NCBI RefSeq assembly: GCF_030373185.1
Contig: NZ_JAUCZH010000004.1
Span: 248,001 to 312,000, forward strand
DNA: 64,000 nucleotides
Source: Tabrizicola sp.
GTDB lineage: Bacteria > Pseudomonadota > Alphaproteobacteria > Rhodobacterales > Rhodobacteraceae
Reading direction: 5' to 3'
Shown: piece by piece, positions 8,731-17,568 of the stretch
Layout of the letters: each line of letters opens with the position of its first letter
Numbering within the stretch: the stretch's first letter is position 1
Program-made: the position numbers and the translations under genes
Notes under the pieces: generated by a model
What the model saw: only the letters and a program-made list of their open reading frames with translations
Told to the model about the DNA's origin: nothing
The model's database searches: none

Positions 8731-9344
8731 TGCTGAGGCTGGATCATCTGGCGGTCGTGGCCGGGCGGCTGGAAGACGGTGTCGCTGCCGTTGAGTCCCT
8801 GCTTGGCGTGACAATGGCCGGGGGCGGCAAGCATCCGCTCATGGCGACGCACAACCGGCTTCTGGGTCTGGGGGATCTTTATCTGGAGGTCATCGCAATT
8901 GACCCCGACGCCCCAGCGCCGGGGCGCCCGCGCTGGTTTGACATGGATCGTTTCACCGGACCGCCCCGCTTGGCGAACTGGGTGGCGGGCTGTGATGATC
9001 TGGCGGCCGAGGTGGCCCTTGGGCCAAAGGGAATCGGCGCGCCCTTGGCCTTGCAGCGGGGCGACTACCGCTGGCAGATGGCGGTGCCTGACAACGGACG
9101 ACTGCCCTTTGACGGTGCCTTTCCGGCCTTGATCCAGTGGGAAGGTGCGGCCCATCCGGCCCGCGCGCTGCCCGAAACCGGCCTACGGCTGACCCGGCTG
9201 GAGATCACCCACCCCGACGCAACGGCCCTGCGCGCATCCCTTGCCGGGCGGTTGGGTGATCCGCGGGTGGTGATCCTTGACGGTGCAAGCCTTGCCATTC
9301 GCGCCGCCCTCGACACCCCGAATGGGCCGGTGACACTTTGCTGA
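8730..9344 (+). CDS. VOC (glyoxalase-like) family protein
   Basis: This 204-residue protein opens with LRLDHLAVVAGRLEDGVAAVESLLGV, the usual first strand and helix of a vicinal-oxygen-chelate domain, followed by THNRLLGLGDLYLEVIAIDPDAP. This resembles the glyoxalase-like PF13468 group, whose substrates are unknown. A metal-binding His is expected in the first strand (LDHLAV). It overlaps ppx by one base (TGATG) and the acetyltransferase gene downstream by seven bases, so all three are probably co-transcribed. Function beyond the fold cannot be given. Confidence 0.8.
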   Translation: MLRLDHLAVVAGRLEDGVAAVESLLGVTMAGGGKHPLMATHNRLLGLGDLYLEVIAIDPDAPAPGRPRWFDMDRFTGPPRLANWVAGCDDLAAEVALGPKGIGAPLALQRGDYRWQMAVPDNGRLPFDGAFPALIQWEGAAHPARALPETGLRLTRLEITHPDATALRASLAGRLGDPRVVILDGASLAIRAALDTPNGPVTLC

Positions 9345-9823
9345 TCCGCCCTGCAAACGTGGCCGACGCCGGGGCAATAGCCACACTCTGGAACCCCTAC
9401 ATCCGTGACACCGCCGTCACCTTCAACGCGGTCGAAAAGTCGCCAGCCGATGTCGAGGCGATGATCGACGGACGGGCGCGGCTTGGCCATGCGACCTTCG
9501 TTGCAGAAGCCGAGGGCCTTCTTGGTTTTGCCAGCTACGCCCAGTTTCGCGGCGGGGTCGGTTACCGAACCTGCATGGAACATTCGATCCTTCTGGCACC
9601 AGCGGCACGCGGGCGCGGTGCAGGACGCCAGCTTGTCACAGCACTTTGCGACCACGCAGCCCGGGCCGGTGCGCATCAGATGATTGCCGGGGTCTCGGCC
9701 GAGAACCCAGACGGCCTTGCCTTCCATTCGCGCATGGGCTTTGCCGAAATTGCACGGGTGCCAGAGGCGGGCTTCAAGTTCGGCCGTTTCATCGACCTTG
9801 TGCTGATGCAGAAATTCCTCTGA
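9338..9823 (+). CDS. GNAT family N-acetyltransferase, phosphinothricin-acetyltransferase-like
   Basis: The protein has 161 residues. The acetyl-CoA pyrophosphate-binding signature is seen as LAPAARGRGAGRQLVTALC, and the flanking pattern LIRPANVADAGAIATLWNPYIRDTAVTF with the C-terminal FHSRMGFAEIARVPEAGFKFGRFIDLVLMQK is typical of the phosphinothricin/methionine-sulfoximine acetyltransferase subfamily. It probably acetylates a small amino compound. Translation most likely begins at TTG 9338, overlapping the VOC gene stop; no ATG is available near the conserved LIRPA. Confidence 0.85.
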   Translation: MLIRPANVADAGAIATLWNPYIRDTAVTFNAVEKSPADVEAMIDGRARLGHATFVAEAEGLLGFASYAQFRGGVGYRTCMEHSILLAPAARGRGAGRQLVTALCDHAARAGAHQMIAGVSAENPDGLAFHSRMGFAEIARVPEAGFKFGRFIDLVLMQKFL

Positions 9824-9857
9824 CATCGCGCGCCGGGGCAGCTAAGATCGCGCCATC

Positions 9858-10571
9858 ATGTCGATCTGGACCCGCATTGCCGACGCCCTTTCAGCCCTTG
9901 CCAAGGGCGAACCGCTGTCTGTTGTCTTTGACCGGCTGCGCGGGACGACCGCACCGGAACAGTCGGTCGGCTTTACCATCGCCGTGCTGGCCCTTGGCGC
10001 AAAGATGGCCAAGGCCGATGGCACCGTGACCCGTGATGAGGTGACTGCCTTCCGCCGCATCTTCACCTTCCCCGAAGGCGAAGAGGCGCACGCGGCCCAT
10101 GTCTTCAACCTTGCCCGGCAGGATATTGCCGGCTTTGACGCCTATGCGCGCAAGATCGCCCGGCTGTTCAACCCCGAAGGCCGCCGCATCTGCGCCGATG
10201 ACCATCACGTTCTGGTCGATATCCTTGAGGCCCTGTTCCAGATCGCCATCGCTGACGGATCCTACCACGCGGGCGAAGATGCCTTTCTGGCGCATGTGGC
10301 CGAAGAGTTCGGGCTGGACGAGGCCTGCTTTCACATTGTCCGGTCCCGGCTGGTGGAAGGCGCGCCGCGCGACCCCTATGATGTGCTTGGCCTGCCCCGC
10401 ACTGCCAGCAAGGCCGAAGCCCGCAAGGCCTGGAAAGAGCTGGTCCGCGACACCCACCCGGATGTGATGCAGTCGCGCGGTGTCCCGCCCGAGGCGATGA
10501 AACTTGCCGAACGGCGGATGCAGCTGATCAATGAGGCTTGGCGCCAGATCAACGCCAAGGAAGCGGCATGA
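9858..10571 (+). CDS. TerB-like/J-domain co-chaperone (DjlA-like)
   Basis: This protein of 237 residues has an N-terminal helical TerB/DjlA-type domain (residues about 30-160, with acidic repeats KADGTVTRDE and IADGSYHAGED) and a C-terminal J domain. The J domain starts at DPYDVLGLPRTASKAEARKAWKELV and carries the HPD motif essential for stimulating DnaK ATPase (THPDVM, near residue 204). Unlike E. coli DjlA there is no N-terminal membrane helix, so it is probably soluble. It ends at 10571 with a 4-base overlap (ATGA) with the next gene. Confidence 0.88.
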   Translation: MSIWTRIADALSALAKGEPLSVVFDRLRGTTAPEQSVGFTIAVLALGAKMAKADGTVTRDEVTAFRRIFTFPEGEEAHAAHVFNLARQDIAGFDAYARKIARLFNPEGRRICADDHHVLVDILEALFQIAIADGSYHAGEDAFLAHVAEEFGLDEACFHIVRSRLVEGAPRDPYDVLGLPRTASKAEARKAWKELVRDTHPDVMQSRGVPPEAMKLAERRMQLINEAWRQINAKEAA

Positions 10572-11620
10572 CCGCCCGGCCCCTGCGGCTGGCGACTTAC
10601 AATGTCGAATGGTTCAACGCCCTCTTCGACGACCGGGGCCGGATGCGCGCCGACGACAAACCCTCCGCCCGTTACCAGGTGACACGGGGGGAACAACTTG
10701 GTGCGCTTGGCATCGTCTTCACGGCGCTTGATGCCGATCTGGTGATGGTGATCGAAGCGCCCGACACCGGCAGCCGTCGGTCAACCGTGACTGCGCTGGA
10801 ACGGTTCGCGCGCCATTTCGATCTGCGCGCCCGCAAGGCGCTGATCGGCTTTCCGTCGGAAACCGAACAGGAAATCGCGGTCCTTTATGACCCGGACCGG
10901 CTGAGCCTCTACCATGACCCCTTGGGCGCCCCGGTCGGAAAACGCGGGTCAACCGACGCGCCGCGCTTTGATGGCACTTTCCGATATGATCTTGATAATG
11001 ATAATATATTCGAAACCATCACCTTTTCGAAGCCGCCGCTGGAACTGGCGGTGACGTCAAACGGCGGCACGAAGCTGCGGCTGATCGGGGTGCATGCCAA
11101 GTCAAAGAACCCCTACGGTGTCTCCGGGCGCGAGGCGAAGATCCGCATGTCGATCGAAAACCGTCGCAAGCAGTTGGCGCAATGCCTGTGGCTACGCGAA
11201 CGGGTGGAGACCCATCTCATTGCTGGTGACAGTCTGATCGTCATGGGCGACTTCAATGACGGCCCGGGGCTGGACGAGTTTGAAAAGCTGTTCGGCCATT
11301 CCGGGGTGGAGATCGTGCTTGGCATGACACCGGATGAAAGCCTGCATCTGTTTGACCCGCACGCGAAGATGACGTTGCAAAGCAGGGTCGCGCTGTCACC
11401 CACCTCGGCACGTTTCTACCTCGCCCCGCAGAAACGCTTTTTTGAGGCGATGCTGGATTTCATCATGGTGTCGCCCGACCTTGCCGCCAAGCAGCCGGAC
11501 TGGCGGATCTGGCATCCTCTCGATGACCCCCGCATCATGCGCATTCCCGAACTGAGAGAGGCGATATTGCAGGCATCGGACCATTTTCCGGTGACGATCG
11601 ACCTGCCAGATGTGATTTGA
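10568..11620 (+). CDS. Endonuclease/exonuclease/phosphatase family protein
   Basis: The protein has 350 residues and the metal-dependent EEP fold. Motifs are LATYNVEWFNALF at the N-terminus, MVIEAPD for the glutamate metal ligand, GVHAKSK and VMGDFNDGPG for the catalytic Asp/Asn pair, and ASDHFPVTIDL at the C-terminus for the final Asp-His. Members cut nucleic acid or hydrolyse phosphodiesters or lipids, and the substrate cannot be read from the sequence. No signal peptide is visible, suggesting a cytoplasmic role. The ATG at 10568 overlaps the J-domain gene stop. A local AT-rich patch at about 10,984-11,012 encodes RYDLDNDNIFETI and stands out from the GC-rich surroundings. Confidence 0.85.
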   Translation: MTARPLRLATYNVEWFNALFDDRGRMRADDKPSARYQVTRGEQLGALGIVFTALDADLVMVIEAPDTGSRRSTVTALERFARHFDLRARKALIGFPSETEQEIAVLYDPDRLSLYHDPLGAPVGKRGSTDAPRFDGTFRYDLDNDNIFETITFSKPPLELAVTSNGGTKLRLIGVHAKSKNPYGVSGREAKIRMSIENRRKQLAQCLWLRERVETHLIAGDSLIVMGDFNDGPGLDEFEKLFGHSGVEIVLGMTPDESLHLFDPHAKMTLQSRVALSPTSARFYLAPQKRFFEAMLDFIMVSPDLAAKQPDWRIWHPLDDPRIMRIPELREAILQASDHFPVTIDLPDVI

Positions 11621-11651
11621 ATTCGATGGGTCCGAGGCCCATACTGCCTGC

Positions 11652-12017
11652 ATGAGACTCACCCTTGCCCTTTGCATCTTGGCCGCACCCGCCCTTGCGC
11701 AGGAGGCCCCCCCCGCGCCGGAAGTCAAAGATGACGGTTTCAGCCTGATCGAAGAAGGTGCGAGACTGGTCCTGCGCGGCTTGATGACCGAGATGGAGCC
11801 GGCTCTTGACGAGATGGGCAAGGCCCTGTCCGAGGTAGAGCCCGCGCTGAAGGAACTGGGGCCGAAGCTACAACAGTTGATTGCGATTGTGGATGACTTT
11901 CGCAACTACGAGGCGCCGGTCATGCTTCCAAACGGCGACATCCTGATCCGACGCACAATGCCCTTGCCGCCAAAGCCGGAGATCCTGCCCGGCCCGAACG
12001 GCGAAATCGACCTCTGA
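11652..12017 (+). CDS. Small secreted hypothetical protein
   Basis: This 121-residue protein has a signal peptide (residues 1-16, MRLTLALCILAAPALA, cleavage before QEAPP). The mature part has a predicted amphipathic helical stretch rich in Glu, Leu and Ala with a heptad-like pattern (about residues 40-80), then a Pro-rich tail with NGDILIRRTMPLPPKPEILPGPNGEIDL. It has no Walker motifs or other catalytic signature. It is probably a periplasmic protein conserved in Rhodobacterales, of unknown function. Confidence 0.75.
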   Translation: MRLTLALCILAAPALAQEAPPAPEVKDDGFSLIEEGARLVLRGLMTEMEPALDEMGKALSEVEPALKELGPKLQQLIAIVDDFRNYEAPVMLPNGDILIRRTMPLPPKPEILPGPNGEIDL

Positions 12018-12056
12018 CCCATCGGTGCGGCCCAAGGGCCGCAAGCCTGGTCTGTC

Positions 12057-12084
12057 GCCTGCCGGGGCTTGCGCCCCCGCAGGC
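12057..12084 (+). terminator. Hairpin after the secreted hypothetical gene
   Basis: Six bases GCCTGC and GCAGGC enclose a second stem GGGGC/GCCCC with a TTGC loop and one internal mismatch. It lies 40 bases after the stop at 12017. No T run follows directly, so it may act as an RNA-stabilising or weak terminator hairpin, together with the element downstream. Confidence 0.5.
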
Positions 12085-12149
12085 ATCTGGGCGTCTGCTC
12101 AAAGATTTCTGCTGGCGCGCCCTCGGCAGGCGTTGGACGCTCCGCGGGG

Positions 12150-12196
12150 AGTATTTATGGAAAAGAGCAACTGGTTATGCTCTTTTTTCAAATACT
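12150..12196. repeat. Two facing copies of the AGTATTT-GAAAAGAGCA intergenic element
   Basis: AGTATTTATGGAAAAGAGCA (12150-12169) faces TGCTCTTTTTTCAAATACT (12178-12196), forming a near-perfect 19-bp stem with an eight-base loop between two convergent genes. The T-rich arm makes it a good bidirectional terminator. The same motif recurs in other intergenic positions of the window. Confidence 0.75.
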
Positions 12197-12208
12197 CTCT
12201 GGGGGTGT

Positions 12209-12227
12209 GGGGGGCAGAAGGCCCCCC
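12209..12227 (-). terminator. G/C hairpin after the methylmalonyl-CoA mutase gene
   Basis: GGGGGGC and GCCCCCC pair around AGAAG, directly downstream of the mutase stop codon (12236-12238, leftward). On the minus strand it is followed by the AGTATTT element. The same hairpin sequence occurs after choV at 28935-28953. Confidence 0.6.
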
Positions 12228-12235
12228 GCGACAGT

Positions 12236-14365
12236 TCAGCGGCGCGCGGCGCGGATCAGGTCAAGGATGTCTTTGGCCGCCGCCGGAATATTGGTGCCGG
12301 GGCCGAAGATTGCTTTTACTCCCGATTGAAACAGGAAATCATAATCCTGCTGCGGAATGACACCACCACAGATGACCAGAATATCCCCGGCCCCGGCGGC
12401 CTTGAGCGCCTCGACCAGTTTTGGCGCAAGCGTCTTGTGGCCCGCAGCCTGACTGGAAATGCCAATGACATGCACATCGTTGTCGATGGCGTCCTGCGCG
12501 GCTTCCTCGGGGGTCTGGAACAGAGGACCGACATCCACGTCAAAGCCGATATCGGCGAAGGCCGTAGCGATGACCTTGGCACCGCGGTCATGCCCATCCT
12601 GCCCCATCTTCACAACCAGCATCCGCGGGCGTCGACCTTCGGCTTCGGCGAAGGCTTCGACGTCCTTCTGGATCGCCTCGAAGCCCGCATCGCCCTCGTA
12701 GGCCGCGCCATAGACTCCGGCGAGCGTCTTGACCTCGGCCCGGTGTCGGCCGAACACCTTTTCCATCGCCATGCTGATTTCCCCTACGGTTGCGCGCGCC
12801 CGGGCGGCCTCGACCGCCGCGTCAAGCAGGTTGCCGCCTTCGGTCGCGCGGCGGGTCAGTTCGCCCAGTGCCGCCTCGACGCGCCCGGCGTCACGGGTGG
12901 CGCGGATGCCTGTCAGCTTGGCGACCTGCGCCTCGCGCACGGCGACATTGTCGATGTCGCGGATATCGATCGCGTCTTCCTTCGCCAGCCGGTATTTGTT
13001 GACCCCGACGATCACCTCATCCCCCCGGTCGATCATCGCCTGCCGGCGGGCGGCGGATTCCTCGATCCGCAGTTTCGGCATGCCGGTGGCGACGGCCTTG
13101 GTCATGCCACCCATCGCCTCGACTTCCTCGATGATCTTCCACGCCTCTTGCGCCATCTGGTCGGTCAGGCTTTCGACATAGTAGCTGCCCGCCAGCGGAT
13201 CGACGACATGGGTGATACCGGTTTCTTCCTGCAAGATCAGCTGTGTATTCCGCGCGATGCGGGCGGCGAAATCGGATGGCAGGGCAATCGCCTCATCCAG
13301 CGCGTTGGTGTGCAGGCTTTGGGTGCCGCCAAGGACGGCCGCCATCGCCTCATAAGCCGTGCGCACGACGTTGTTGTAGGGGTCTTGTTCCTGCAACGAC
13401 ACGCCCGAGGTCTGGCAATGGGTGCGCAGCATAAGCGACGAAGGTTTCTTCGCGCCGAACTCAGCCATGATCCGGTGCCACAAAAGCCGCGCGGCGCGCA
13501 GCTTGGCGGTTTCCATGAAGAAATTCATGCCGATGGCGAAGAAGAAGCTCAGCCGCCCGGCGAAGTCATCCACATCCATCCCGCGCGCGATGGCGGTTTT
13601 CACATACTCTCGCCCGTCGGCCAGCGTGAAGGCCAGTTCCTGCACAAGGTTCGCGCCCGCCTCTTGCATGTGGTAGCCGCTGATGCTGATCGAGTTGAAC
13701 TTCGGCATCTCTTTCGCGGTGTATTCGATGATATCCGCCACGATCCGCATCGAGGGTTCGGGCGGGTAGATATAGGTGTTGCGGACCATGAACTCTTTCA
13801 GGATGTCGTTCTGGATGGTGCCGGAAAGTGCTGCGCGCGGCACGCCCTGTTCTTCGCCCGCGACGATGAATGACGCCAGAACCGGGATCACCGCGCCGTT
13901 CATCGTCATGGAAACGCTGACTTTTTCCAAGGGGATGCTGTCGAACAGGATCTTCATGTCCTCGACGGAATCGATCGCCACCCCGGCCTTGCCGACATCG
14001 CCCACCACGCGCGGGTGGTCCGAGTCATAGCCCCGGTGCGTCGCGAGGTCGAAGGCCACCGACACGCCCTGCTGGCCTGCCGCCAGTGCCTTGCGGTAAA
14101 AGGCGTTCGAGGCTTCGGCGGTGGAAAAGCCCGCGTATTGGCGGATGGTCCATGGACGGCCGGCATACATCGTAGCGCGCACGCCCCGGGTGAAAGGGGC
14201 GATCCCCGGCAGGCTGCCCATATGTGCCAGCCCTGCCGTATCGGCCGCGGTATACAGCGGTTTGACCGCAATCCCTTCCAGCGTATTCCAGGTCAGGCTG
14301 CCCGGCGTTGCGCCTTTCAGATCCTTTGTGGCCAACGCTTCCCATGCCTTCAGATCATTGCTCAT
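12236..14365 (-). CDS. scpA: Methylmalonyl-CoA mutase
   Basis: This adenosylcobalamin enzyme of 709 residues interconverts (R)-methylmalonyl-CoA and succinyl-CoA and completes propionyl-CoA assimilation. The N-terminal TIM-barrel catalytic part runs to about residue 560 and contains the family run [25 protein letters not shown]. The C-terminal B12-binding domain carries the DxHxxG motif as DGHDRG near residue 588, which supplies the cobalt-ligating His. Catalytic and cobalamin-binding domains are in one chain, as in the homodimeric or alpha-type enzyme. It is in the same region and orientation as pccA and pccB. No methylmalonyl-CoA epimerase gene is in the window. Confidence 0.96.
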   Translation of the reverse strand: MSNDLKAWEALATKDLKGATPGSLTWNTLEGIAVKPLYTAADTAGLAHMGSLPGIAPFTRGVRATMYAGRPWTIRQYAGFSTAEASNAFYRKALAAGQQGVSVAFDLATHRGYDSDHPRVVGDVGKAGVAIDSVEDMKILFDSIPLEKVSVSMTMNGAVIPVLASFIVAGEEQGVPRAALSGTIQNDILKEFMVRNTYIYPPEPSMRIVADIIEYTAKEMPKFNSISISGYHMQEAGANLVQELAFTLADGREYVKTAIARGMDVDDFAGRLSFFFAIGMNFFMETAKLRAARLLWHRIMAEFGAKKPSSLMLRTHCQTSGVSLQEQDPYNNVVRTAYEAMAAVLGGTQSLHTNALDEAIALPSDFAARIARNTQLILQEETGITHVVDPLAGSYYVESLTDQMAQEAWKIIEEVEAMGGMTKAVATGMPKLRIEESAARRQAMIDRGDEVIVGVNKYRLAKEDAIDIRDIDNVAVREAQVAKLTGIRATRDAGRVEAALGELTRRATEGGNLLDAAVEAARARATVGEISMAMEKVFGRHRAEVKTLAGVYGAAYEGDAGFEAIQKDVEAFAEAEGRRPRMLVVKMGQDGHDRGAKVIATAFADIGFDVDVGPLFQTPEEAAQDAIDNDVHVIGISSQAAGHKTLAPKLVEALKAAGAGDILVICGGVIPQQDYDFLFQSGVKAIFGPGTNIPAAAKDILDLIRAARR

Positions 14366-14442
14366 GCTATCCCCTGACCGATGCGTCGCATCGTCCCTTT
14401 TGAAATCCCTCGCGTGCGCCTATATCGAGTGGAAAGAGAGGC

Positions 14443-14931
14443 ATGATGAGACGCTTGCACGCATTTGTTTTCGCAGCCCTTCTGCCCTTCGCCGCCTTGG
14501 CAGAGGGTGAGGCGGCCGAGACTGCTGCCGACACTTCGGTCGAAACCCTGGCCGAAGCGCCGAGCTTCGGGCCCTTGTCTGCGGCCGACGTGGTCTTTGA
14601 CGACCAGATGTTCGTCAAGCGCCCGATCGTTGTGTTTGCCGACAGCCCGGTCGACCCGAACTTCATCCGCCAGATGGATCTGCTGGCCCGCGCCTATCCG
14701 GCGCTGGAAGAGCGGGACGTTGTCCTTGTGACCGACACCGACCCGGCGGCCCGCAGCGAATGGCGCACGAAACTGCGTCCGCGCGGGTTTTCGCTGGTGA
14801 TCATGGACAAGGATCTGCGGCCCGTGGTCCGAAAGCCCCTGCCTTGGGATGTGCGCGAGATTACGGCGACCATCGACAAGATGCCGCTCAGACGGCAAGA
14901 GATTCTGGAGCGCAATCCCGCAGGGCGCTGA
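14443..14931 (+). CDS. DUF4174 domain secreted protein
   Basis: The protein has 162 residues. A signal peptide (about residues 1-20, ending AALAEG) is followed by an acidic, Ala-rich spacer (residues 21-40) and a thioredoxin-fold-like DUF4174 domain. Visible features are FVKRPIVVFADSPVDPNF, ALEERDVVLVTDTDP, and the terminal LPWDVREITATIDKMPLRRQEI, which is the most conserved part of that family. There are no redox cysteines. It is divergent from the mutase gene and converges with pccA, only two bases from the pccA stop. The role is unknown, probably periplasmic. Confidence 0.82.
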   Translation: MMRRLHAFVFAALLPFAALAEGEAAETAADTSVETLAEAPSFGPLSAADVVFDDQMFVKRPIVVFADSPVDPNFIRQMDLLARAYPALEERDVVLVTDTDPAARSEWRTKLRPRGFSLVIMDKDLRPVVRKPLPWDVREITATIDKMPLRRQEILERNPAGR

Positions 14932-14933
14932 CA

Positions 14934-16934
14934 TCATTCGAACTCCATGATCACGTCATCAACCTTCAGGCTGGCACCCGCGCTGGCCCTGATTGCCTTG
15001 ACGGTTCCTGCCCGCTCGGCCTTGAGGATGTTTTCCATCTTCATCGCCTCGACCGTGGCCAACGCCTGACCTTCCTGCACCTCGTCGCCGGCTTCGACGT
15101 TGATCTTCACGATCAGGCCGGGCATCGGGCAAAGGAGATACTTCGAGGTGTCCGGCGCGGCTTTTTCAAGCATCAGCCCGGCCAGCGCGTGCTGGCGTGG
15201 GGTTCGCACATGAACCTTCAGATCCGCGCCACGCAGGCGCATGCGGAACCCCATGGGGATCTTCGCAACCTTGAGAGCGATGGGCTGGCCGCCGACGTTC
15301 AGCCGGGCAAGCGGTTGGCCCGGCGTCCAGTCCGAGGTGACACGAAGGACCGTTCCATCGTCAAAGCTGACAGTCGAACCTTCTGGGTCGGCAGAGATGG
15401 TCACGGCATGTTCGGTGCCTTGCAGGCTGACCACCCAGTCATCGCCGACCCTGCGTTCGTGGTTGTCCATGGTGCCGGAAATCCGGGTTCGGCGAATTTC
15501 GGCCACCCGGTTCATCGCGGCGGCAGAGGCGGCCACTCGCCGCAAGACATCATCGGCCAGCGTCGCGCCCCGGAAGCCGTCGGGATATTCCTCGGCGATG
15601 AAGGCCGTGGTGATGTTGCCCGATACAAAACGCGGATGATCCATCACCGCGCCGACGAAGGGCAGGTTGTGGCCAATACCTTCAACCTCGAACGTGTCGA
15701 GCGCCAGGCGCATTTCCTCGATCGCCTGGGCGCGGGTCGGCGCCCAGGTGCAAAGCTTGGCGATCATCGGGTCATAGAACATGCTGATCTCGCCACCCTC
15801 GAACACGCCGGTATCGTTGCGCACGATGCCTGTCGCCGTCGGGCCTTCGACGGGCGGGCGATAGCGGGTCAGGCGGCCAATCGAAGGCAGGAAGTTGCGG
15901 TAGGGGTCTTCGGCGTAAAGCCGGCTTTCCATTGCCCAGCCGTTGATCTTCAGATCGGACTGCTTGAACGGCAACGGCTCACCCGCCGCCACCCGGATCA
16001 TCTGTTCGACCAGATCGACACCAGTGATCAGTTCGGTGACAGGGTGTTCGACCTGCAAACGGGTGTTCATCTCGAGGAAATAGAAGTTGCGGTTACCATC
16101 GACGATGAATTCCACCGTCCCCGCACTGGTATAGCCCACCGCGTGGGCCAAGGCGCAGGCCTGTTCGCCCATCGCCTTGCGGGTAGCTTCATCAAGGAAG
16201 GGCGAGGGGGCCTCTTCGATGACCTTCTGGTTCCGGCGCTGGATGCTGCATTCCCGTTCGTGCAGGTAAACGGTGTTGCCGTGCTTGTCGGCAAGCACCT
16301 GAATTTCGATGTGCCGGGGCTGGGTCACGAATTTCTCGATGAAGATCCGGTCATCGCCAAAACTGGCGGCGGCTTCGTTCTTTGACGATTGAAAGCCTTC
16401 CGCTGCCTCGGCGTCATTCCACGCGATGCGCATGCCCTTGCCACCGCCGCCGGCGCTGGCCTTGATCATCACCGGATAGCCGACCTGATTGGAAATCCGC
16501 ACCGCCTCGGCCGCGTCCGCGATCAGGCCCATATAGCCGGGGACCGTGGACACCCCCGCCTCCATCGCCAGCTTCTTCGAGGTGATCTTGTCGCCCATCG
16601 CTTCGATGGCCGGTGACGGCGGGCCGATGAAGACCACGCCAGCCGCCTCCAACGCGGCGGCGAAGTTCATGTTTTCACTGAGGAACCCATAGCCGGGATG
16701 AACCGCCTCCGCCCCGGTTGCCTTGATTGCGGCCATGATCTTGTCAATCACGATATAAGACTGCGCCGCCGGTGAAGGACCGATATGAACCGCCTCATCC
16801 GCCATCTTCACATGAAGCGCGTTACGGTCGGCGTCGGAATAGACCGCGACCGTCTTGATCCCCATCTTGCGTGCGGACTTGATCACACGGCAGGCGATCT
16901 CGCCCCGATTGGCGATCAGAATTTTCTTGAACAT
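14934..16934 (-). CDS. pccA: Propionyl-CoA carboxylase alpha subunit
   Basis: This biotin carboxylase plus biotin carrier subunit has 666 residues. Order: biotin carboxylase N-terminal domain (FKKILIANRGEIACRVIKSARK), ATP-grasp domain with the glycine-rich loop KASAGGGGKGMRIAW and the catalytic EMNTRLQVEHPVTE, a middle linker domain typical of PCC, and a C-terminal biotinyl domain with the acceptor lysine in EAMKMEN (Lys632). It forms the holoenzyme with PccB, encoded 2 kb upstream on the same strand, and carboxylates propionyl-CoA to methylmalonyl-CoA. Unlike many operons, four small envelope-type genes separate the two subunit genes. Confidence 0.96.
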   Translation of the reverse strand: MFKKILIANRGEIACRVIKSARKMGIKTVAVYSDADRNALHVKMADEAVHIGPSPAAQSYIVIDKIMAAIKATGAEAVHPGYGFLSENMNFAAALEAAGVVFIGPPSPAIEAMGDKITSKKLAMEAGVSTVPGYMGLIADAAEAVRISNQVGYPVMIKASAGGGGKGMRIAWNDAEAAEGFQSSKNEAAASFGDDRIFIEKFVTQPRHIEIQVLADKHGNTVYLHERECSIQRRNQKVIEEAPSPFLDEATRKAMGEQACALAHAVGYTSAGTVEFIVDGNRNFYFLEMNTRLQVEHPVTELITGVDLVEQMIRVAAGEPLPFKQSDLKINGWAMESRLYAEDPYRNFLPSIGRLTRYRPPVEGPTATGIVRNDTGVFEGGEISMFYDPMIAKLCTWAPTRAQAIEEMRLALDTFEVEGIGHNLPFVGAVMDHPRFVSGNITTAFIAEEYPDGFRGATLADDVLRRVAASAAAMNRVAEIRRTRISGTMDNHERRVGDDWVVSLQGTEHAVTISADPEGSTVSFDDGTVLRVTSDWTPGQPLARLNVGGQPIALKVAKIPMGFRMRLRGADLKVHVRTPRQHALAGLMLEKAAPDTSKYLLCPMPGLIVKINVEAGDEVQEGQALATVEAMKMENILKAERAGTVKAIRASAGASLKVDDVIMEFE

Positions 16935-16968
16935 GCGGTCCCCCCGGAACGAAAAGCAGAACGAAATG

Positions 16969-17008
16969 CAAAAGGACCACCCGGGCGGCTGGCCCGGATG
17001 GTCCTTGA
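16969..17008 (-). terminator. Hairpin after the glycine-zipper lipoprotein gene
   Basis: AAGGACCACCCGGGC and GCCCGGATGGTCCTT pair along 15 positions with one mismatch and a five-base loop (GGCTG). It lies between the lipoprotein stop at 17040 and pccA, so it could end transcription from the former or stabilise the pccA leader. Confidence 0.6.
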
Positions 17009-17039
17009 TGCGTGGTCAACCCGCCCGAAGGCGGTCAGA

Positions 17040-17258
17040 TCAGTAGCTTGAGCGGCAGGGCGGCAGGCCCAACTCGATCCCGCAGGATGCGGCACCGGCA
17101 AGACCACCGATGACGGCACCGGTAAGGATGTCACCCTTGGTGGCATCGGCGATGACGGCACCCGCTGCGGCACCGGCAAGCCCGCGCGATGCGGGATCCT
17201 GCATGCAACCGGCCAACGGCGTGGACAGAAGGACGAAAAGGATAAGCGACTTGCGCAT
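17040..17258 (-). CDS. Small glycine-zipper lipoprotein
   Basis: This protein of 72 residues has an N-terminal lipoprotein signal with the lipobox LAGC (Cys18). The mature part is a glycine/alanine zipper (GLAGAAAGAVIADATKGDILTGAVIGGLAGAA), followed by a two-cysteine tail ending CRSSY. Such glycine-zipper lipoproteins associate with the outer membrane or peptidoglycan, and exact functions are mostly unknown. It resembles in design, but not sequence detail, the lipoprotein at 34740-35000. Confidence 0.75.
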   Translation of the reverse strand: MRKSLILFVLLSTPLAGCMQDPASRGLAGAAAGAVIADATKGDILTGAVIGGLAGAASCGIELGLPPCRSSY

Positions 17259-17568
17259 GGAAGACTGCCTCGTTGGTTTGTTGTTATTGCCGGATGATTT
17301 ACCGCAATATCACGGATTTCAAAGCAGATTTTGGTCCCGCTCACGCAGTCGGCATCCAGCCGCCGATCCCAAAGGGTCGGTCCGGCCTGGGACGGGCCGG
17401 ACCGTAGGGAAGGGGTCGTACTGTAGTTGCGCAAGTCAGGGCTTTGCTGCCTCTGGCCCACATGCAGACAATGTCTTTCCAGACTTTGCATTGCAAACGT
17501 CTTCAAACCGACGGCCCGGGCCTGCGCAAAACCTTGCCAAATGCGATGGGCTATCGGCGCGTTCATGC
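17259..17568. other. 310-bp intergenic region with palindromes
   Basis: No credible coding frame was found. It holds a stem GGTCCGGCC/GGCCGGACC (17379-17403, no T run) that may terminate the leftward gene at 17569, and a perfect odd palindrome TTTGCA-T-TGCAAA at 17485-17497. The latter resembles the TTTGCAAA motifs near pccB and pccR. The segment just before 17258 should contain the lipoprotein promoter. Confidence 0.5.

Noticed and set aside
11652-12017. ATPase identity for the small secreted protein
   Set aside because: There is no Walker A or B motif; it has a signal peptide and only 121 residues.
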